A stretch of 64,000 bases of DNA from Nonomuraea solani. Its GTDB lineage: Bacteria > Actinomycetota > Actinomycetes > Streptosporangiales > Streptosporangiaceae. How positions within the stretch are numbered: position 1 is the stretch's first letter; each line of letters begins with the position of its first letter. Shown here piece after piece: positions 24,714 through 33,278 of the stretch. The translations under genes and the position numbers were made by a program. Under the pieces are notes generated by a model. The model was not told the DNA's origin. It searched no databases and worked only from the letters and a program-made list of their open reading frames with translations. The stretch spans positions 186,001-250,000 of the forward strand of contig NZ_FNVT01000019.1 in the NCBI RefSeq assembly GCF_900108335.1, given 5' to 3'.

Positions 24714-25172
24714 ATGCAGAAGATCACCACGTTCCTCTGGTTCGACGGCCAGGCCGAGGAGGCCGCCGCCTTCTACACCTCGCTCTTCACCGGCTCGCGC
24801 ATCCTGGAGGTGCAGCGCCAGGGCGAGGCGGGCCCCGCGATGATGGTCACCTTCGAGCTGGCCGGGCAGCGCTTCATGGCCCTGAACGGCGGCCCGGAGT
24901 TCACCTTCAACCCGGCCATCTCCCTGTTCGTCGACTGTGAGTCGCAGGAGGAGGTGGACGAGCTGTGGTCCGCGCTCACGGCGGACGGCGGGGAGGAGTC
25001 GCAGTGCGGCTGGCTGAAGGACCGGTGGGGTCTGTCGTGGCAGATCATCCCCCGCCGGCTGCCCGCCCTGCTGTCCCAGCCCGACCCGGTCAAGGCGCAG
25101 CAGGTCATGAAGGCGATGCTCGGCATGCACAAAATCGACGTCAAGGCCCTGGAGGAGGCCGCCGGCCTCTGA
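24714..25172 (+). CDS. VOC-family PhnB-like protein
   Basis: 152 residues; ATG 24714 is chosen because GGAGGG lies 9 bases upstream (an ATG at 24699 overlaps that site). PhnB/glyoxalase-like fold with two beta-alpha-beta modules: KITTFLWFDGQAEEAAAFYTS at the start, MVTFELAGQRFMALNGG, then FVDCESQEEVDELWSALTA and CGWLKDRWGLSWQIIPRRL. The last pattern is common to proteins annotated as 3-demethylubiquinone methyltransferases, which they are not. Members often bind metals or small electrophiles. No operon partner; true substrate unknown. Confidence 0.85.
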   Translation: MQKITTFLWFDGQAEEAAAFYTSLFTGSRILEVQRQGEAGPAMMVTFELAGQRFMALNGGPEFTFNPAISLFVDCESQEEVDELWSALTADGGEESQCGWLKDRWGLSWQIIPRRLPALLSQPDPVKAQQVMKAMLGMHKIDVKALEEAAGL

Positions 25173-25202
25173 CATATCGGGGTTTCGGACTACCGTTAAG
25201 GG

Positions 25203-26468
25203 ATGGCCCTTTCGTGGAGTGATCAGGCGATCTGGTGGCAGGTCTACCCGCTGGGCTTCACCGGGGCGCCCCCGGTGGGGGACGGCGGGCCCGTGCGGCA
25301 TGGGCTGCGTCACCTGCGGTCGTGGCTGGATCATGTGGCCGAGCTGGGCTGTACCGGGCTTCAGCTCGGCCCGATCTTCGCCTCCGAGACGCACGGTTAC
25401 GACACCGTCGACCACTTCGCCATCGACCGGCGGCTCGGCGACGACGCCGACTTCGACGCGCTGGTCGGGGAGGCGGGCGAGCGCGGGCTGCGGATCGTGC
25501 TCGACGGCGTGTTCAACCACGTCGGCCGCTCGTTCGCCGGCGACCCCGGCTGGCTCAGGCGCGGCCCGGACGGTGAGCCCGACACCTTCGAGGGCCACGA
25601 CCGGCTGGTGGCGCTCGACCACGGGCAGGAGGCCGTGCGCGCGTACGTCGCCTCGGTTCTGGGCCACTGGCTGGACCGGGGCGCGGCGGGCTGGCGGCTC
25701 GACGCGGCCTATGCCGTACCGGCGGAGTTCTGGAGCGAAGTGCTGCCCCGCGTGCGCGCCCGCCACCCCCAGGCGTGGTTCGCCGGCGAGGTCATCCACG
25801 GCGACTACGCCGGCTACGTGGCCCGGTCCGGGCTGGACTCCGTCACCCAGTACGAGCTGTGGAAGGCCATCTGGAGCTCGCTCAACGACCGCAACCTGTA
25901 CGAGCTCGCCCACGCCCTCGACCGCCACGACGCCATGCTGGAGTCCTTCACCCCGCTCACCTTCACCGGCAACCACGACGTCACCCGCCTGGCCACCCGC
26001 CTGGACGACCCGCGGCACCTGGGCCACGCCCTGGCCGTGCTGTTCACCGTCGGCGGCGCCCCGAGCGTCTACTACGGCGACGAGCTGGGCCTTCAGGGCG
26101 TCAAGGAGGAGCGGGAGGGCGGCGACGACGCCATCCGGCCGGCCTTCCCGGCCACGCCCGCCGACCTGCCGAAACAGGGCCGGGAGGTGTTCGGGCTGCA
26201 TCGGCGGCTGATCGCGCTGCGCCGGGCGAACCCGTGGCTGGCCAGGGCCCGCACGAGCGTGCCGCACCTGGCCAACCGCTCCGCCGTGCTGCGCAGCGGC
26301 GACGGCTCCGGTCAGGCCCTGCTCACCCTGCTCAACCTGGACGACCGGCCGTACCGGTTCCCGCTCGGTCCCGGCCGGTATGCCGTCGCGGAGGCGGGCG
26401 ACGCCGGTGCGGGTGATCCGGCGCTGGTGCCGGCGCACGGGTGGCGGGTGCTACTCCCGGCGCCGTAG
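25203..26468 (+). CDS. GH13-family glycoside hydrolase
   Basis: 421 residues, no signal peptide, so intracellular. The four alpha-amylase regions are seen: I at LRIVLDGVFNHVG (residues 96-108), II at GWRLDAAYA with nucleophile Asp167, III at WFAGEVIHGDY with acid/base Glu196, and IV at FTGNHDVTRL with Asp259. The C-terminal beta-domain is short (LLTLLNLDDRPYRFPLGPG). This combination is typical of small actinomycete alpha-glucosidase or amylase-type enzymes acting on maltodextrins or trehalose-type sugars. Substrate is not decided by sequence. It stands alone, 30 bases after the VOC gene. Confidence 0.9.
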   Translation: MALSWSDQAIWWQVYPLGFTGAPPVGDGGPVRHGLRHLRSWLDHVAELGCTGLQLGPIFASETHGYDTVDHFAIDRRLGDDADFDALVGEAGERGLRIVLDGVFNHVGRSFAGDPGWLRRGPDGEPDTFEGHDRLVALDHGQEAVRAYVASVLGHWLDRGAAGWRLDAAYAVPAEFWSEVLPRVRARHPQAWFAGEVIHGDYAGYVARSGLDSVTQYELWKAIWSSLNDRNLYELAHALDRHDAMLESFTPLTFTGNHDVTRLATRLDDPRHLGHALAVLFTVGGAPSVYYGDELGLQGVKEEREGGDDAIRPAFPATPADLPKQGREVFGLHRRLIALRRANPWLARARTSVPHLANRSAVLRSGDGSGQALLTLLNLDDRPYRFPLGPGRYAVAEAGDAGAGDPALVPAHGWRVLLPAP

Positions 26469-26579
26469 CCCGTGGGGGCCCTACCCCGGCGGGAGTAACG
26501 CGCACTGTCTCCGGCCGTACGACGACGTGCCCGGACCCGCGCGGCGATGATCGAGCCTCCGCCTTCTTCTGGAGAGCTC

Positions 26580-27596
26580 ATGTCAACTCTTGTACGCCAT
26601 GTCACCCCCGTGACCCCGCAGCGCGCCCGAGGGCTGGTCGCGGAGGTGTACGCGCAGGTCAACGCCGAGTTCAGCAGCATCGGGCCGGCCGTGATGATGA
26701 TGTCCCCGGCGCCGGAGCCGCTGGCGGCCGGCTGGTCGCTGATGCGTGAGGCGCAGCTGGCCGGGGACGTACCGCCGCTGGAGAAGGTCGTGGTGGCGCT
26801 GGGGGCGGCGCAGGCCAACGCCCTGGAGTACGACGTGCGCGCGTTCCTGTCGGTGTTGCGCCTGATGGGCGAGCCGGAGCTGGCCGGCACCATCGAACGC
26901 GGTGAGCGGCCGGCCGACGACCGGCTGGCGGCGCTGCTGAGCTGGGCGGCCTCGACCGGCGTGACCGGCAGGGAGCCGGAGCCGGCGCCGTTCCCGGCCG
27001 GGACGGCCGCCGAGTTCCTCGGGACGGCGCTGTTCACGCACTTCGTCGACCGGGTGGCGGCCGCGATGCTGCCCGCCGGCCTGCTGCCGGGCACCATGGA
27101 CCCGGCCGACGAGCCGCCGTTCGAGGGCGCCCCGGTCCTGCGCGAGCTGATCAAGGACCTGCGGCCCGGGACCACGCTGTCCCTGCTCGACGGCCTGCCG
27201 TCCGGGAAGGAGCCGAGATGGGCGGCCGGCACACCGGTCGGCACCGCCTACGCCACCCTCGCCGCCACCGCCACCCAGGGCGGCGGCCTGCTGACGCCGC
27301 GGGCGGCGGGCGTGGTGGCCGAGGTGATCGCCGCCCACCGGGGCCGCCGCCTGGCCGCGGGCCCCTGGCTGGAGGAGCCCCTGGCGGAGCTGACGGAGAC
27401 GGAACGGGCCGGGGCGCGGGTGGCGATCCTGGCGGGCCTGGCGCCGGAGGCCATCACCGACGAACTGGTCGCCACCTGGCGCGCCACCGACCGCCGCCAC
27501 AGCGACCACTGCACGGTCTACCTGCTGGCGTACGGGGCCATGACCGCCGTCACCCACATCGAAGCCGACCTCAGCGCCCTGACCCCGGCGGCTTGA
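26580..27596 (+). CDS. carboxymuconolactone-decarboxylase (AhpD-like) family protein
   Basis: 338 residues from ATG 26580 (GGAGAG upstream). The N-terminal half is AhpD-like (RARGLVAEVYAQVNAEFS, VVVALGAAQANALEYDVRAFLSV). The usual CxxC/H reductase pair is absent: the position reads AAQANALEY. A second, similar half follows (LTETERAGARVAILAGLAPEA, RHSDHCTVYLLAYGAMTAV), so it is probably a two-repeat protein. Relatives are peroxidase-like or decarboxylase-like proteins; lack of the redox pair makes the reaction uncertain. The downstream gene starts 63 bases later from its own MerR-type promoter. Confidence 0.75.
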   Translation: MSTLVRHVTPVTPQRARGLVAEVYAQVNAEFSSIGPAVMMMSPAPEPLAAGWSLMREAQLAGDVPPLEKVVVALGAAQANALEYDVRAFLSVLRLMGEPELAGTIERGERPADDRLAALLSWAASTGVTGREPEPAPFPAGTAAEFLGTALFTHFVDRVAAAMLPAGLLPGTMDPADEPPFEGAPVLRELIKDLRPGTTLSLLDGLPSGKEPRWAAGTPVGTAYATLAATATQGGGLLTPRAAGVVAEVIAAHRGRRLAAGPWLEEPLAELTETERAGARVAILAGLAPEAITDELVATWRATDRRHSDHCTVYLLAYGAMTAVTHIEADLSALTPAA

Positions 27597-27623
27597 TATC
27601 AAGTCGACTTGAGGTTCTACCGT
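27593..27623 (+). promoter_or_regulatory. MerR/SoxR-type promoter with 19-bp spacer
   Basis: A -35-like TTGATA (27593-27598) and a -10-like TACCGT (27618-27623) are separated by 19 bases, the long spacing typical of MerR-family promoters. The spacer contains the perfect 14-bp palindrome TCAAGTCGACTTGA (27599-27612), close to SoxR boxes of the CCTCAAG...CTTGAGG type (GAGG follows on one side). It lies 37 bases upstream of a flavin-dependent oxidoreductase gene. No merR gene is in the window, so the activator would act in trans. Confidence 0.65.
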
Positions 27624-27659
27624 GATCCGTATGCCCCTCGACCTGCATGGAGGATCACG

Positions 27660-28535
27660 ATGCGGTTGACCACGAGCCTGCCCGCGGACCCGCGAGGCGT
27701 ACCCGACCTCGCGATGGCGCGCCACCTCGAACAGCTCGGCTACGACGGAATCGGCGCGGCCGACGTCATCATCGGGGACGGCACGCCGGGCCTGGACCCG
27801 CCGCTCGTCCTGGCCGCCGCCGCGACCGCCACCGAGCGGATCGAGCTGGAGTTCGGCGTGCTCAGCCTGCCGCTGCGGCCGGTGGCCTGGGTGGCGGCGC
27901 AGGTACAGACGCTGCAGCACCTGTCGGGCGGCCGGGTGGTGCTCGGGGTGGGCATCGGCGGGTTCCCCGGCTCGCCGTTCTGGCGGGCGGTCGGCGCGCC
28001 GCCGACCGGCCGGGGGCGCTGGACCGACGCGGCGCTGCGGGCGCTGCCGGGCCTCATCCGCGGCGAGCCGGTCGTGGTGGGCGACGCCGAGCTCACCCTG
28101 GGCCCGGCCGCCGCCGTCCCGCCGATCCTCGTCGGCGGCAACTCCGAGGCCGCCATGCGCCGCGCCATCCTGTACGGGGACGGCTGGGCCCCCTCGCTCA
28201 TCAGCCCCGGCGACCTGGCCGTCAAGGTGGCCCGGCTCCGTGAACTGGCCGCCGAGCTCGGCCGTCCCGTCCCTTCGGTCTCGGTGGGCGGTCACGCCGT
28301 CCTGGTGGACGATCGGGCCGCGGTGGAGTCCTTCGTCGGCAGCCTCGTGAACGCGTTCGGCATGTCGCAGGAGGAGGCCGCGGACATTCCGGTCACCGGC
28401 GGGCCGGCGCGGGTGACCGAGCGGCTGGCCGCGTACGCGGAGGCGGGCGCGGACGCGGTCGGCCTGGGGCTGGACGGCGAGCAGTGGCTGCGGCAGGCGG
28501 AGATCCTCGCCGACGCCAGAGCCGCCCTGAACTGA
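27660..28535 (+). CDS. luciferase-like (LLM) flavin-dependent oxidoreductase
   Basis: 291 residues from ATG 27660 (GGAGG upstream). Luciferase-like TIM barrel: RHLEQLGYDGIGAADVIIGDG, VLAAAATATERIELEFGVL, LQHLSGGRVVLGVGIGG and VPPILVGGNSEAAMRRAILYG are the usual flavin- and phosphate-binding segments. Cofactor could be FMNH2 or F420, and actinomycetes use both. It is preceded by a SoxR/MerR-like promoter, which suggests control by redox-active compounds. It is convergent with the dihydroxyacetone-kinase gene 33 bases further on. Confidence 0.88.
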   Translation: MRLTTSLPADPRGVPDLAMARHLEQLGYDGIGAADVIIGDGTPGLDPPLVLAAAATATERIELEFGVLSLPLRPVAWVAAQVQTLQHLSGGRVVLGVGIGGFPGSPFWRAVGAPPTGRGRWTDAALRALPGLIRGEPVVVGDAELTLGPAAAVPPILVGGNSEAAMRRAILYGDGWAPSLISPGDLAVKVARLRELAAELGRPVPSVSVGGHAVLVDDRAAVESFVGSLVNAFGMSQEEAADIPVTGGPARVTERLAAYAEAGADAVGLGLDGEQWLRQAEILADARAALN

Positions 28536-28568
28536 CCCGGCCGGCACGGAGGGCCGGCCCTCCCCGGC

Positions 28569-30227
28569 TCAGGGCTGCGGACCGTCCGTGCCGGCCAGGG
28601 CCTGGAACAGCAGGGCCACGCCCACCGCACCGGGGTCGGGCAGGCCGCGGGCCCGGTCGCCCACGTAGCTGGCCCGGCCGCGGCGGGCGCGCAGGCCGGC
28701 GGTGCCCTGGGCCCCTTCGGCCGCCGCGCGGGCCGCCGCCGCGAAGCCCGTGCCGCGCTCCAGCTCGGCCACCGCCGGGGCGAGCGCGTCCACCAGGGTA
28801 CGGTCGCCGACCTCGGCCTCCCCCACCCGCTGGATGGCGGCCAGCCCGGCGGCCGCGCCGCGCGCCCAGCGGACCTGCTGGTCACCGTCTCCGCGGCCGG
28901 CCAGCTCGGTGAAGAGCAGCCCGAACAGGGGGCCGCTGGTGCCGCCCACCTCGTCGAGGAAGACCCGCCCCGCCACGTCGAACCCGTCGCCGGAAGAGCC
29001 GCCGGAGTCGAGTTCCGCGATGACGCGCCGCAGGCCGGAGCGGAGGTTGTCCCCGAAGTCGCCGTCGCCGCTGGCCTGGTCGAGCCGGGTCAGCTCGCCG
29101 TGCGCGGCGTCCACCGCCTCGGCGTATCGCCGCAGCACCGGAGCCTCGGGCGCGGCTCCCGCGACGGCGGCCGCCTGCGCGGGGCTTCCAGGGGCGGCGG
29201 GCCGCGAGGTCGCGGTCTCCTGGGAAATGGCCGGCCGGTCGGGGAAGGCCGGGGTGCGGGCGGGGGCGTGCCACCATTCCCGCCAGCCCTCGTGCAGACG
29301 GGTCAGCGTCAGCGAGAACCCGGCCATGTCGAGCGCCGGCACGAACGTCCCGACCAGCGACTCGCACACCCGGAGCCCGCGCCCCTCGAGGTCGTCGGCC
29401 ACCTGCTCGAAGATCCCGTACAGCTCCAGCTGAGTGGTCGCGCCGAGCCCGTTGACCAGGACCAGCAGGTCGTCGGGGCCGGGTGGCAGGCCGGCCAGAA
29501 GTTCGTCCACCATGCGCGGCAGCAGTTCGGCGAGCGGCGGCCGGCCGATGGTGGTGGCGGCGCGTTCGCCGTGGATGCCGACGCCGTATTCCAGCTCGTC
29601 CGCCCCCAGCTCGAAGGCCGGGTCGCCGGTGTGCGGGGAGGTCTGGGCGCGGGAGGCGACGGCGAGGCTGCGGGAGGCGGCCGCGACGGCGGCGCCCAGG
29701 CCGGCGAGTTCCGCCAGGCCGCGGCCCTCGTCGGCGGCGGCGCCGAGCAGCTTCTCGACCACGACGGTGGCGCCGGTGCCGCGCCGCCCGGTGGCGCTCT
29801 CCGCGTCGTCGGTGGCCAGGTCGTCGTCGATGAGGACCCGGCATACCTCGATGCCCTCGTGGCGCAGGCGTTCGGCGGCGATGCCGAAGTTGATGCGGTC
29901 ACCGGTGTAGTTCTTGACGATGTGCAGGACGCCCTCGGGGCCGGCGGCGGCCCGGCTGGCCTCCAGGACCTGCCCGTTGTGCGGAGAGGCGAACACCTGG
30001 CCGGGCGCGACGGCGTCGAGCATGCCGCGCCCGAGGAAGCCGGCGTGCAGCGGTTCGTGGCCGGAGCCGCCGCCGGAGACCAGGCCGGCCACGCGGCGCG
30101 GGTCGCGTTCGCGGGCGACCAGGTGGGCGGGGTTCTCGCGCAGCTCCACCAGCTCGGCGTGAGCGCGGGCGAAGCCGCGCAGCGCCGGGGCGACCGCGTC
30201 ACCCTTGGGTACGAACAGATGACTCAC
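28569..30227 (-). CDS. single-chain dihydroxyacetone kinase (DhaK-DhaL fusion)
   Basis: 552 residues from GTG 30227 (AAAGG 9 bases upstream; GTG 30233 is also possible). The N-terminal DhaK domain (residues 1 to about 330) has GLVSGGGSGHEPLHAGFLG, VLHIVKNYTGDRINF and the substrate-binding His219 in YGVGIHGERA. The DhaL domain (about 365-552) has the nucleotide-binding Asp cluster SGDGDFGDNL and VGGTSGPLFGLL. This is the ATP-dependent type, phosphorylating dihydroxyacetone or a four-carbon sugar such as erythrulose. It lies downstream of an MHS transporter in one operon, divergent from a DapA-like gene and FCD-GntR regulator. Confidence 0.9.
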   Translation of the reverse strand: MSHLFVPKGDAVAPALRGFARAHAELVELRENPAHLVARERDPRRVAGLVSGGGSGHEPLHAGFLGRGMLDAVAPGQVFASPHNGQVLEASRAAAGPEGVLHIVKNYTGDRINFGIAAERLRHEGIEVCRVLIDDDLATDDAESATGRRGTGATVVVEKLLGAAADEGRGLAELAGLGAAVAAASRSLAVASRAQTSPHTGDPAFELGADELEYGVGIHGERAATTIGRPPLAELLPRMVDELLAGLPPGPDDLLVLVNGLGATTQLELYGIFEQVADDLEGRGLRVCESLVGTFVPALDMAGFSLTLTRLHEGWREWWHAPARTPAFPDRPAISQETATSRPAAPGSPAQAAAVAGAAPEAPVLRRYAEAVDAAHGELTRLDQASGDGDFGDNLRSGLRRVIAELDSGGSSGDGFDVAGRVFLDEVGGTSGPLFGLLFTELAGRGDGDQQVRWARGAAAGLAAIQRVGEAEVGDRTLVDALAPAVAELERGTGFAAAARAAAEGAQGTAGLRARRGRASYVGDRARGLPDPGAVGVALLFQALAGTDGPQP

Positions 30228-30297
30228 GCGCACACCTTTCCCTGGAATCGCTGGAAACCCATGCCCGCACCCGTCTGTCCGGAAACGAAGGCGCCGC

Positions 30298-31614
30298 TCA
30301 TGCGCGCACCTCGCCACTGCGCAGCCGGCTCGCCGCGAGACTGGACAGGACGGCCACCCCGATCATGTACGCCACCAGCCACGTCCAATGCCCGCCCGCC
30401 GCGGCCAGCAGCGCGGTGCCCGCCAGCGGGGCGAGCCCGCCCCCGAGGGTGGCGCCCACCTGCTGGGTCACCGACAGGCCGGTGTAGCGCACGTGCACCG
30501 GGTACAGGTTCGCGAACAGCGCGGCCTGCGCCCCGTACATCGCCCCATGCCCCACCGCCAGGCCGAGCACCATCGCGATCGTCGTCAGCGCGAACGAGCC
30601 GGTCTGCACCATGAGGAAGAACGGCACCGCCAGCACCGCCTGGAACACCGCGCCGGCGATGTAGACGCGGCGCCGCCCGATCCGGTCCGACAGCGCGCCG
30701 AACAGCGGCAGCGTGAAACACTCCACCAGGCAGGCGATGAGCACCGCCATCAGCACGGGCCCGCGCGGCTGCCCCAGCTCGGTGGTGACGTAGGCGATCG
30801 CGACGACGTAGTAGACGTTGAACAGCCCGCTCTCGGCGATCTTGGCGAGGATGGACAGCACCACGCTGCCCACGTGCCGGCGGAACACTTCCTTGACCGG
30901 CACGGTGTGCACCTCGCGCTCGGCGCGCATCTTGACGAACTCGGGGCTCTCGCTCAGGTGCAGCCGGATGTAGAAGCCGACCGCGATGAGCGCGATGCTC
31001 ACCAGGAACGGCAGGCGCCAGGCCCACGCCTCGTACGTGCCCTCCGGCAGGAAGGTGTCGAGCAGGGTGACCAGGCCGACCGGTAGCAGCACGCCGGCGG
31101 GGGTGCCGATGTGCACCAGCGAGGTGGACAGGCCCTGCCGTTCGCGCGGGCTGTACTCCAGGGCCATGAGGACGCCGCCGCCGTACTCGCCGCCCATCCC
31201 GAGGCCCTGCACCAGCCGGATGAGCACCAGCAGCAGCGGCGCGGCGATGCCGATGGAGGCGTAGGAGGGGATGAGGCCGATGGCGAACGTGCCGGCGCCC
31301 ATCATGAGCATCGTGATGATCAGGACGTTCTTGCGGCCGAGCTTGTCGCCGAAGTGCCCGAAGATCAGGCCGCCGAGGGGGCGCGCGAGGTAGCCGACGA
31401 AGAACGTGGCGAACGCGGCCAGCGTGCCGACCAGCGGCGTCTCGGTGGGGAAGAAGACGTCGTCGAAGACGAGGGCGGCGGTGGTGGCGTACAGGGTGAA
31501 GTCGTAGTACTCCACGGTCGTGCCCAGGGCGCTGGCCCACACGACGCGTTTGAGCGGCGTGCGGCCGGGCGTCCGCGATGGTGCGGGGGCGCTGGTCGAG
31601 CTGTCCATCGGCAT
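30298..31614 (-). CDS. MHS-type MFS transporter
   Basis: 438 residues with an AGAAGGG ribosome site. Metabolite-H+ symporter family: ALGTTVEYYDFTLYATTAAL in helix 1, the GHFGDKLGRKNVLIITM loop, IRLVQGLGMGGEYGGGVLMA, and the repeat LFGALSDRIGRRRVYIAG in the second half. About twelve helices. MHS carriers move organic acids, betaine or polyols with protons. Gene order with a DhaK-DhaL kinase, a DapA-like aldolase and an FCD-GntR gene suggests uptake of a sugar acid or polyol degraded by these enzymes; inference. Confidence 0.9.
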   Translation of the reverse strand: MPMDSSTSAPAPSRTPGRTPLKRVVWASALGTTVEYYDFTLYATTAALVFDDVFFPTETPLVGTLAAFATFFVGYLARPLGGLIFGHFGDKLGRKNVLIITMLMMGAGTFAIGLIPSYASIGIAAPLLLVLIRLVQGLGMGGEYGGGVLMALEYSPRERQGLSTSLVHIGTPAGVLLPVGLVTLLDTFLPEGTYEAWAWRLPFLVSIALIAVGFYIRLHLSESPEFVKMRAEREVHTVPVKEVFRRHVGSVVLSILAKIAESGLFNVYYVVAIAYVTTELGQPRGPVLMAVLIACLVECFTLPLFGALSDRIGRRRVYIAGAVFQAVLAVPFFLMVQTGSFALTTIAMVLGLAVGHGAMYGAQAALFANLYPVHVRYTGLSVTQQVGATLGGGLAPLAGTALLAAAGGHWTWLVAYMIGVAVLSSLAASRLRSGEVRA

Positions 31615-31625
31615 CCCTTCTGGTA

Positions 31626-31641
31626 GTCTGATATATCAGAC
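31626..31641. promoter_or_regulatory. 16-bp palindromic operator of the FCD-GntR regulator
   Basis: GTCTGATATATCAGAC is perfectly palindromic and lies between the divergent MHS transporter and DapA-like genes, 12 and 44 bases from their starts. TGATATATCA cores are typical of FadR/GntR-type repressors, and such a gene (32592-33278) follows the DapA-like gene. It probably represses both operons until an acidic metabolite binds. Confidence 0.75.
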
Positions 31642-31684
31642 ACTAGATTTAACACCATCGCAACACCAAGGACCAGGAGTCTTC

Positions 31685-32566
31685 ATGCTGGATCTGCACG
31701 GGATGATCTCGACCGTCGTCACGCCGTTCGACGACGACGACCAGGTGGACCTCGGGCTGCTGCGCGCGGAGGTCAAATATCTGCTCGACGCCGGCGTGAC
31801 CGCGATCTGCGCGTGCGGGAGCACCGGTGAGGGCCAGACCCTGTCGCTGGAGGAGAGCGTCGACATCTGCCGCACGGTGGTGGAGGAGGCCGGCGGCCGG
31901 GTGCCGGTCATCGCGGGCGTGATCCAGAACTCCACGGCCCAGGTGCTCCGCTACTCCCTGGCGCTGAAGGAGACGGGCGTCGACGCCCTGCAGATCACCC
32001 CTGTCCACTACGTGTTCGCCCCGTCGGCCGACGAGACCGTGGCCTACTACCGCGAGATCGGCGAGACGGTGGGCCTGCCGATCGTGCTCTACAACGTGGT
32101 GCCGTGGGCCCTGGTGCCGGTGGACGTGATCGAGCGGCTGGCCGAGGTGCCGCAGCTCGTCGCCGTCAAGCAGAGCGGCGGCGACATGCACCTGCTGGTC
32201 GACCTGCTGGCCCGGGTACGCGACCGGTTCACGATCCTGGCCGCGCTCGACGACCTGCACTACCCGGCGTTCATGCTCGGCGCCCACGGCGCGCTGGCCG
32301 CCATCCCGACCGTCACGCCCCGGCTCAGCGTCGAGCTGTGGGACGCCGTCCAGGCCGGCGAGCACGACCTGGCGCGGCGGCTGCACGAGCGCATCCTCAG
32401 CGTGTGGCGGGCCATCGACGGCCCCAACCTGCCCGCCACCCTCAAGGCCGCGCTGCAGTTGCAGGGCCGCGACGGAGGGCGGCCGCGCAAGCCGTTCGCG
32501 CCCGCGAGCCCGGCCGAGCGCGAGCGCATCGCCACCGCGCTGCGCGCGGCTAATCTGATCGCTTAG
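31685..32566 (+). CDS. dihydrodipicolinate-synthase (DapA) family lyase
   Basis: 293 residues from ATG 31685 (AGGAGTCTTC). Class I aldolase TIM barrel: GMISTVVTPFDDDDQVD at the N-terminus, ICACGSTGEGQTLSLEE, the Tyr of PIVLYNVVPWALV, and the Schiff-base Lys in LVAVKQSGGD. The pyruvate-binding GSTGEG is as in DapA. Catabolic context (transporter, kinase, FCD-GntR) argues for a sugar-acid dehydratase or aldolase rather than lysine synthesis. The regulator gene follows 25 bases later in the same operon. Confidence 0.88.
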   Translation: MLDLHGMISTVVTPFDDDDQVDLGLLRAEVKYLLDAGVTAICACGSTGEGQTLSLEESVDICRTVVEEAGGRVPVIAGVIQNSTAQVLRYSLALKETGVDALQITPVHYVFAPSADETVAYYREIGETVGLPIVLYNVVPWALVPVDVIERLAEVPQLVAVKQSGGDMHLLVDLLARVRDRFTILAALDDLHYPAFMLGAHGALAAIPTVTPRLSVELWDAVQAGEHDLARRLHERILSVWRAIDGPNLPATLKAALQLQGRDGGRPRKPFAPASPAERERIATALRAANLIA

Positions 32567-32591
32567 CCGTCACTCGTCCGGTAAAGGAGAC

Positions 32592-33278
32592 ATGGTGCCG
32601 CCTCTGGCAAAGGGCTCGTCCCTGGTCGTGGAGTCGATCGCGGAGCAGCTCTACCGGATCCTCTGCGAACGGATCACCGGCGGGACGTACGCGCCCGGCT
32701 CCCGGCTCGACCCGCAGGCGGTCGCGACGGAGTTCGGCGTCTCACGCACTCCCGTACGTGAGGCGCTGGCCCGCCTCGAACACGACCAGCTCATCGTGAC
32801 GCGGCCCCGGTCCGGCACCTTCGTGGCCCGGCCGGGCGTCACCGACGTGCACGAGGTCTGCCAGTTGCGCAAGGGCATCGAATGGGTGGCCACCGGCCTC
32901 GCCGCCGCCTCGATGTCGCAGGAGCACATCGCCGACCTGCGCGCGGAGGCCGTCGAGGCGCTGGAGCAGACCGAGCGCGGCGACTACGAGCCGTTCTTCG
33001 CCAGTGACAGCCGCCTGCACAACGAGATCGTCGCGGCCACCGGCAACGCCCGGCTGATCAAGGCGCGCTCCTCCACCGAGCCGTTCGTGCAGTGGCTGCG
33101 CGTCCTGGGCGCGACCGGGCCGCACCGCATCGCCGGCTCCACCCGGCGCCACCTGGAGATCCTCGACGCGATGGCGGCCAGGGACTCCGCCACCGCCCAG
33201 CGGGCGGCGGCCGTCCATCTGGACGAGGTCGAGGAGTGGACGATCGCCGACATGGAGTCCAAGGCGATCACGACCTGA
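32592..33278 (+). CDS. GntR-family regulator, FCD (FadR) subfamily
   Basis: 228 residues with AAAGGAGAC before the ATG. The winged helix is at residues 15-75 (IAEQLYRILCERITGGTYAPG, then RLDPQAVATEFGVSRTPVREA, LARLEHDQLIVTRP). The FCD helical domain has D-x-x-x-H (SDSRLHNEI) and later histidines (HRIAGS, RRHLEILDA, AVHLDEV) that normally bind metal and carboxylic acids. It is co-transcribed with the DapA-like gene and is the likely ligand of the palindrome at 31626. Its 3' end overlaps the convergent hydrolase by 11 bases. Confidence 0.9.
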   Translation: MVPPLAKGSSLVVESIAEQLYRILCERITGGTYAPGSRLDPQAVATEFGVSRTPVREALARLEHDQLIVTRPRSGTFVARPGVTDVHEVCQLRKGIEWVATGLAAASMSQEHIADLRAEAVEALEQTERGDYEPFFASDSRLHNEIVAATGNARLIKARSSTEPFVQWLRVLGATGPHRIAGSTRRHLEILDAMAARDSATAQRAAAVHLDEVEEWTIADMESKAITT

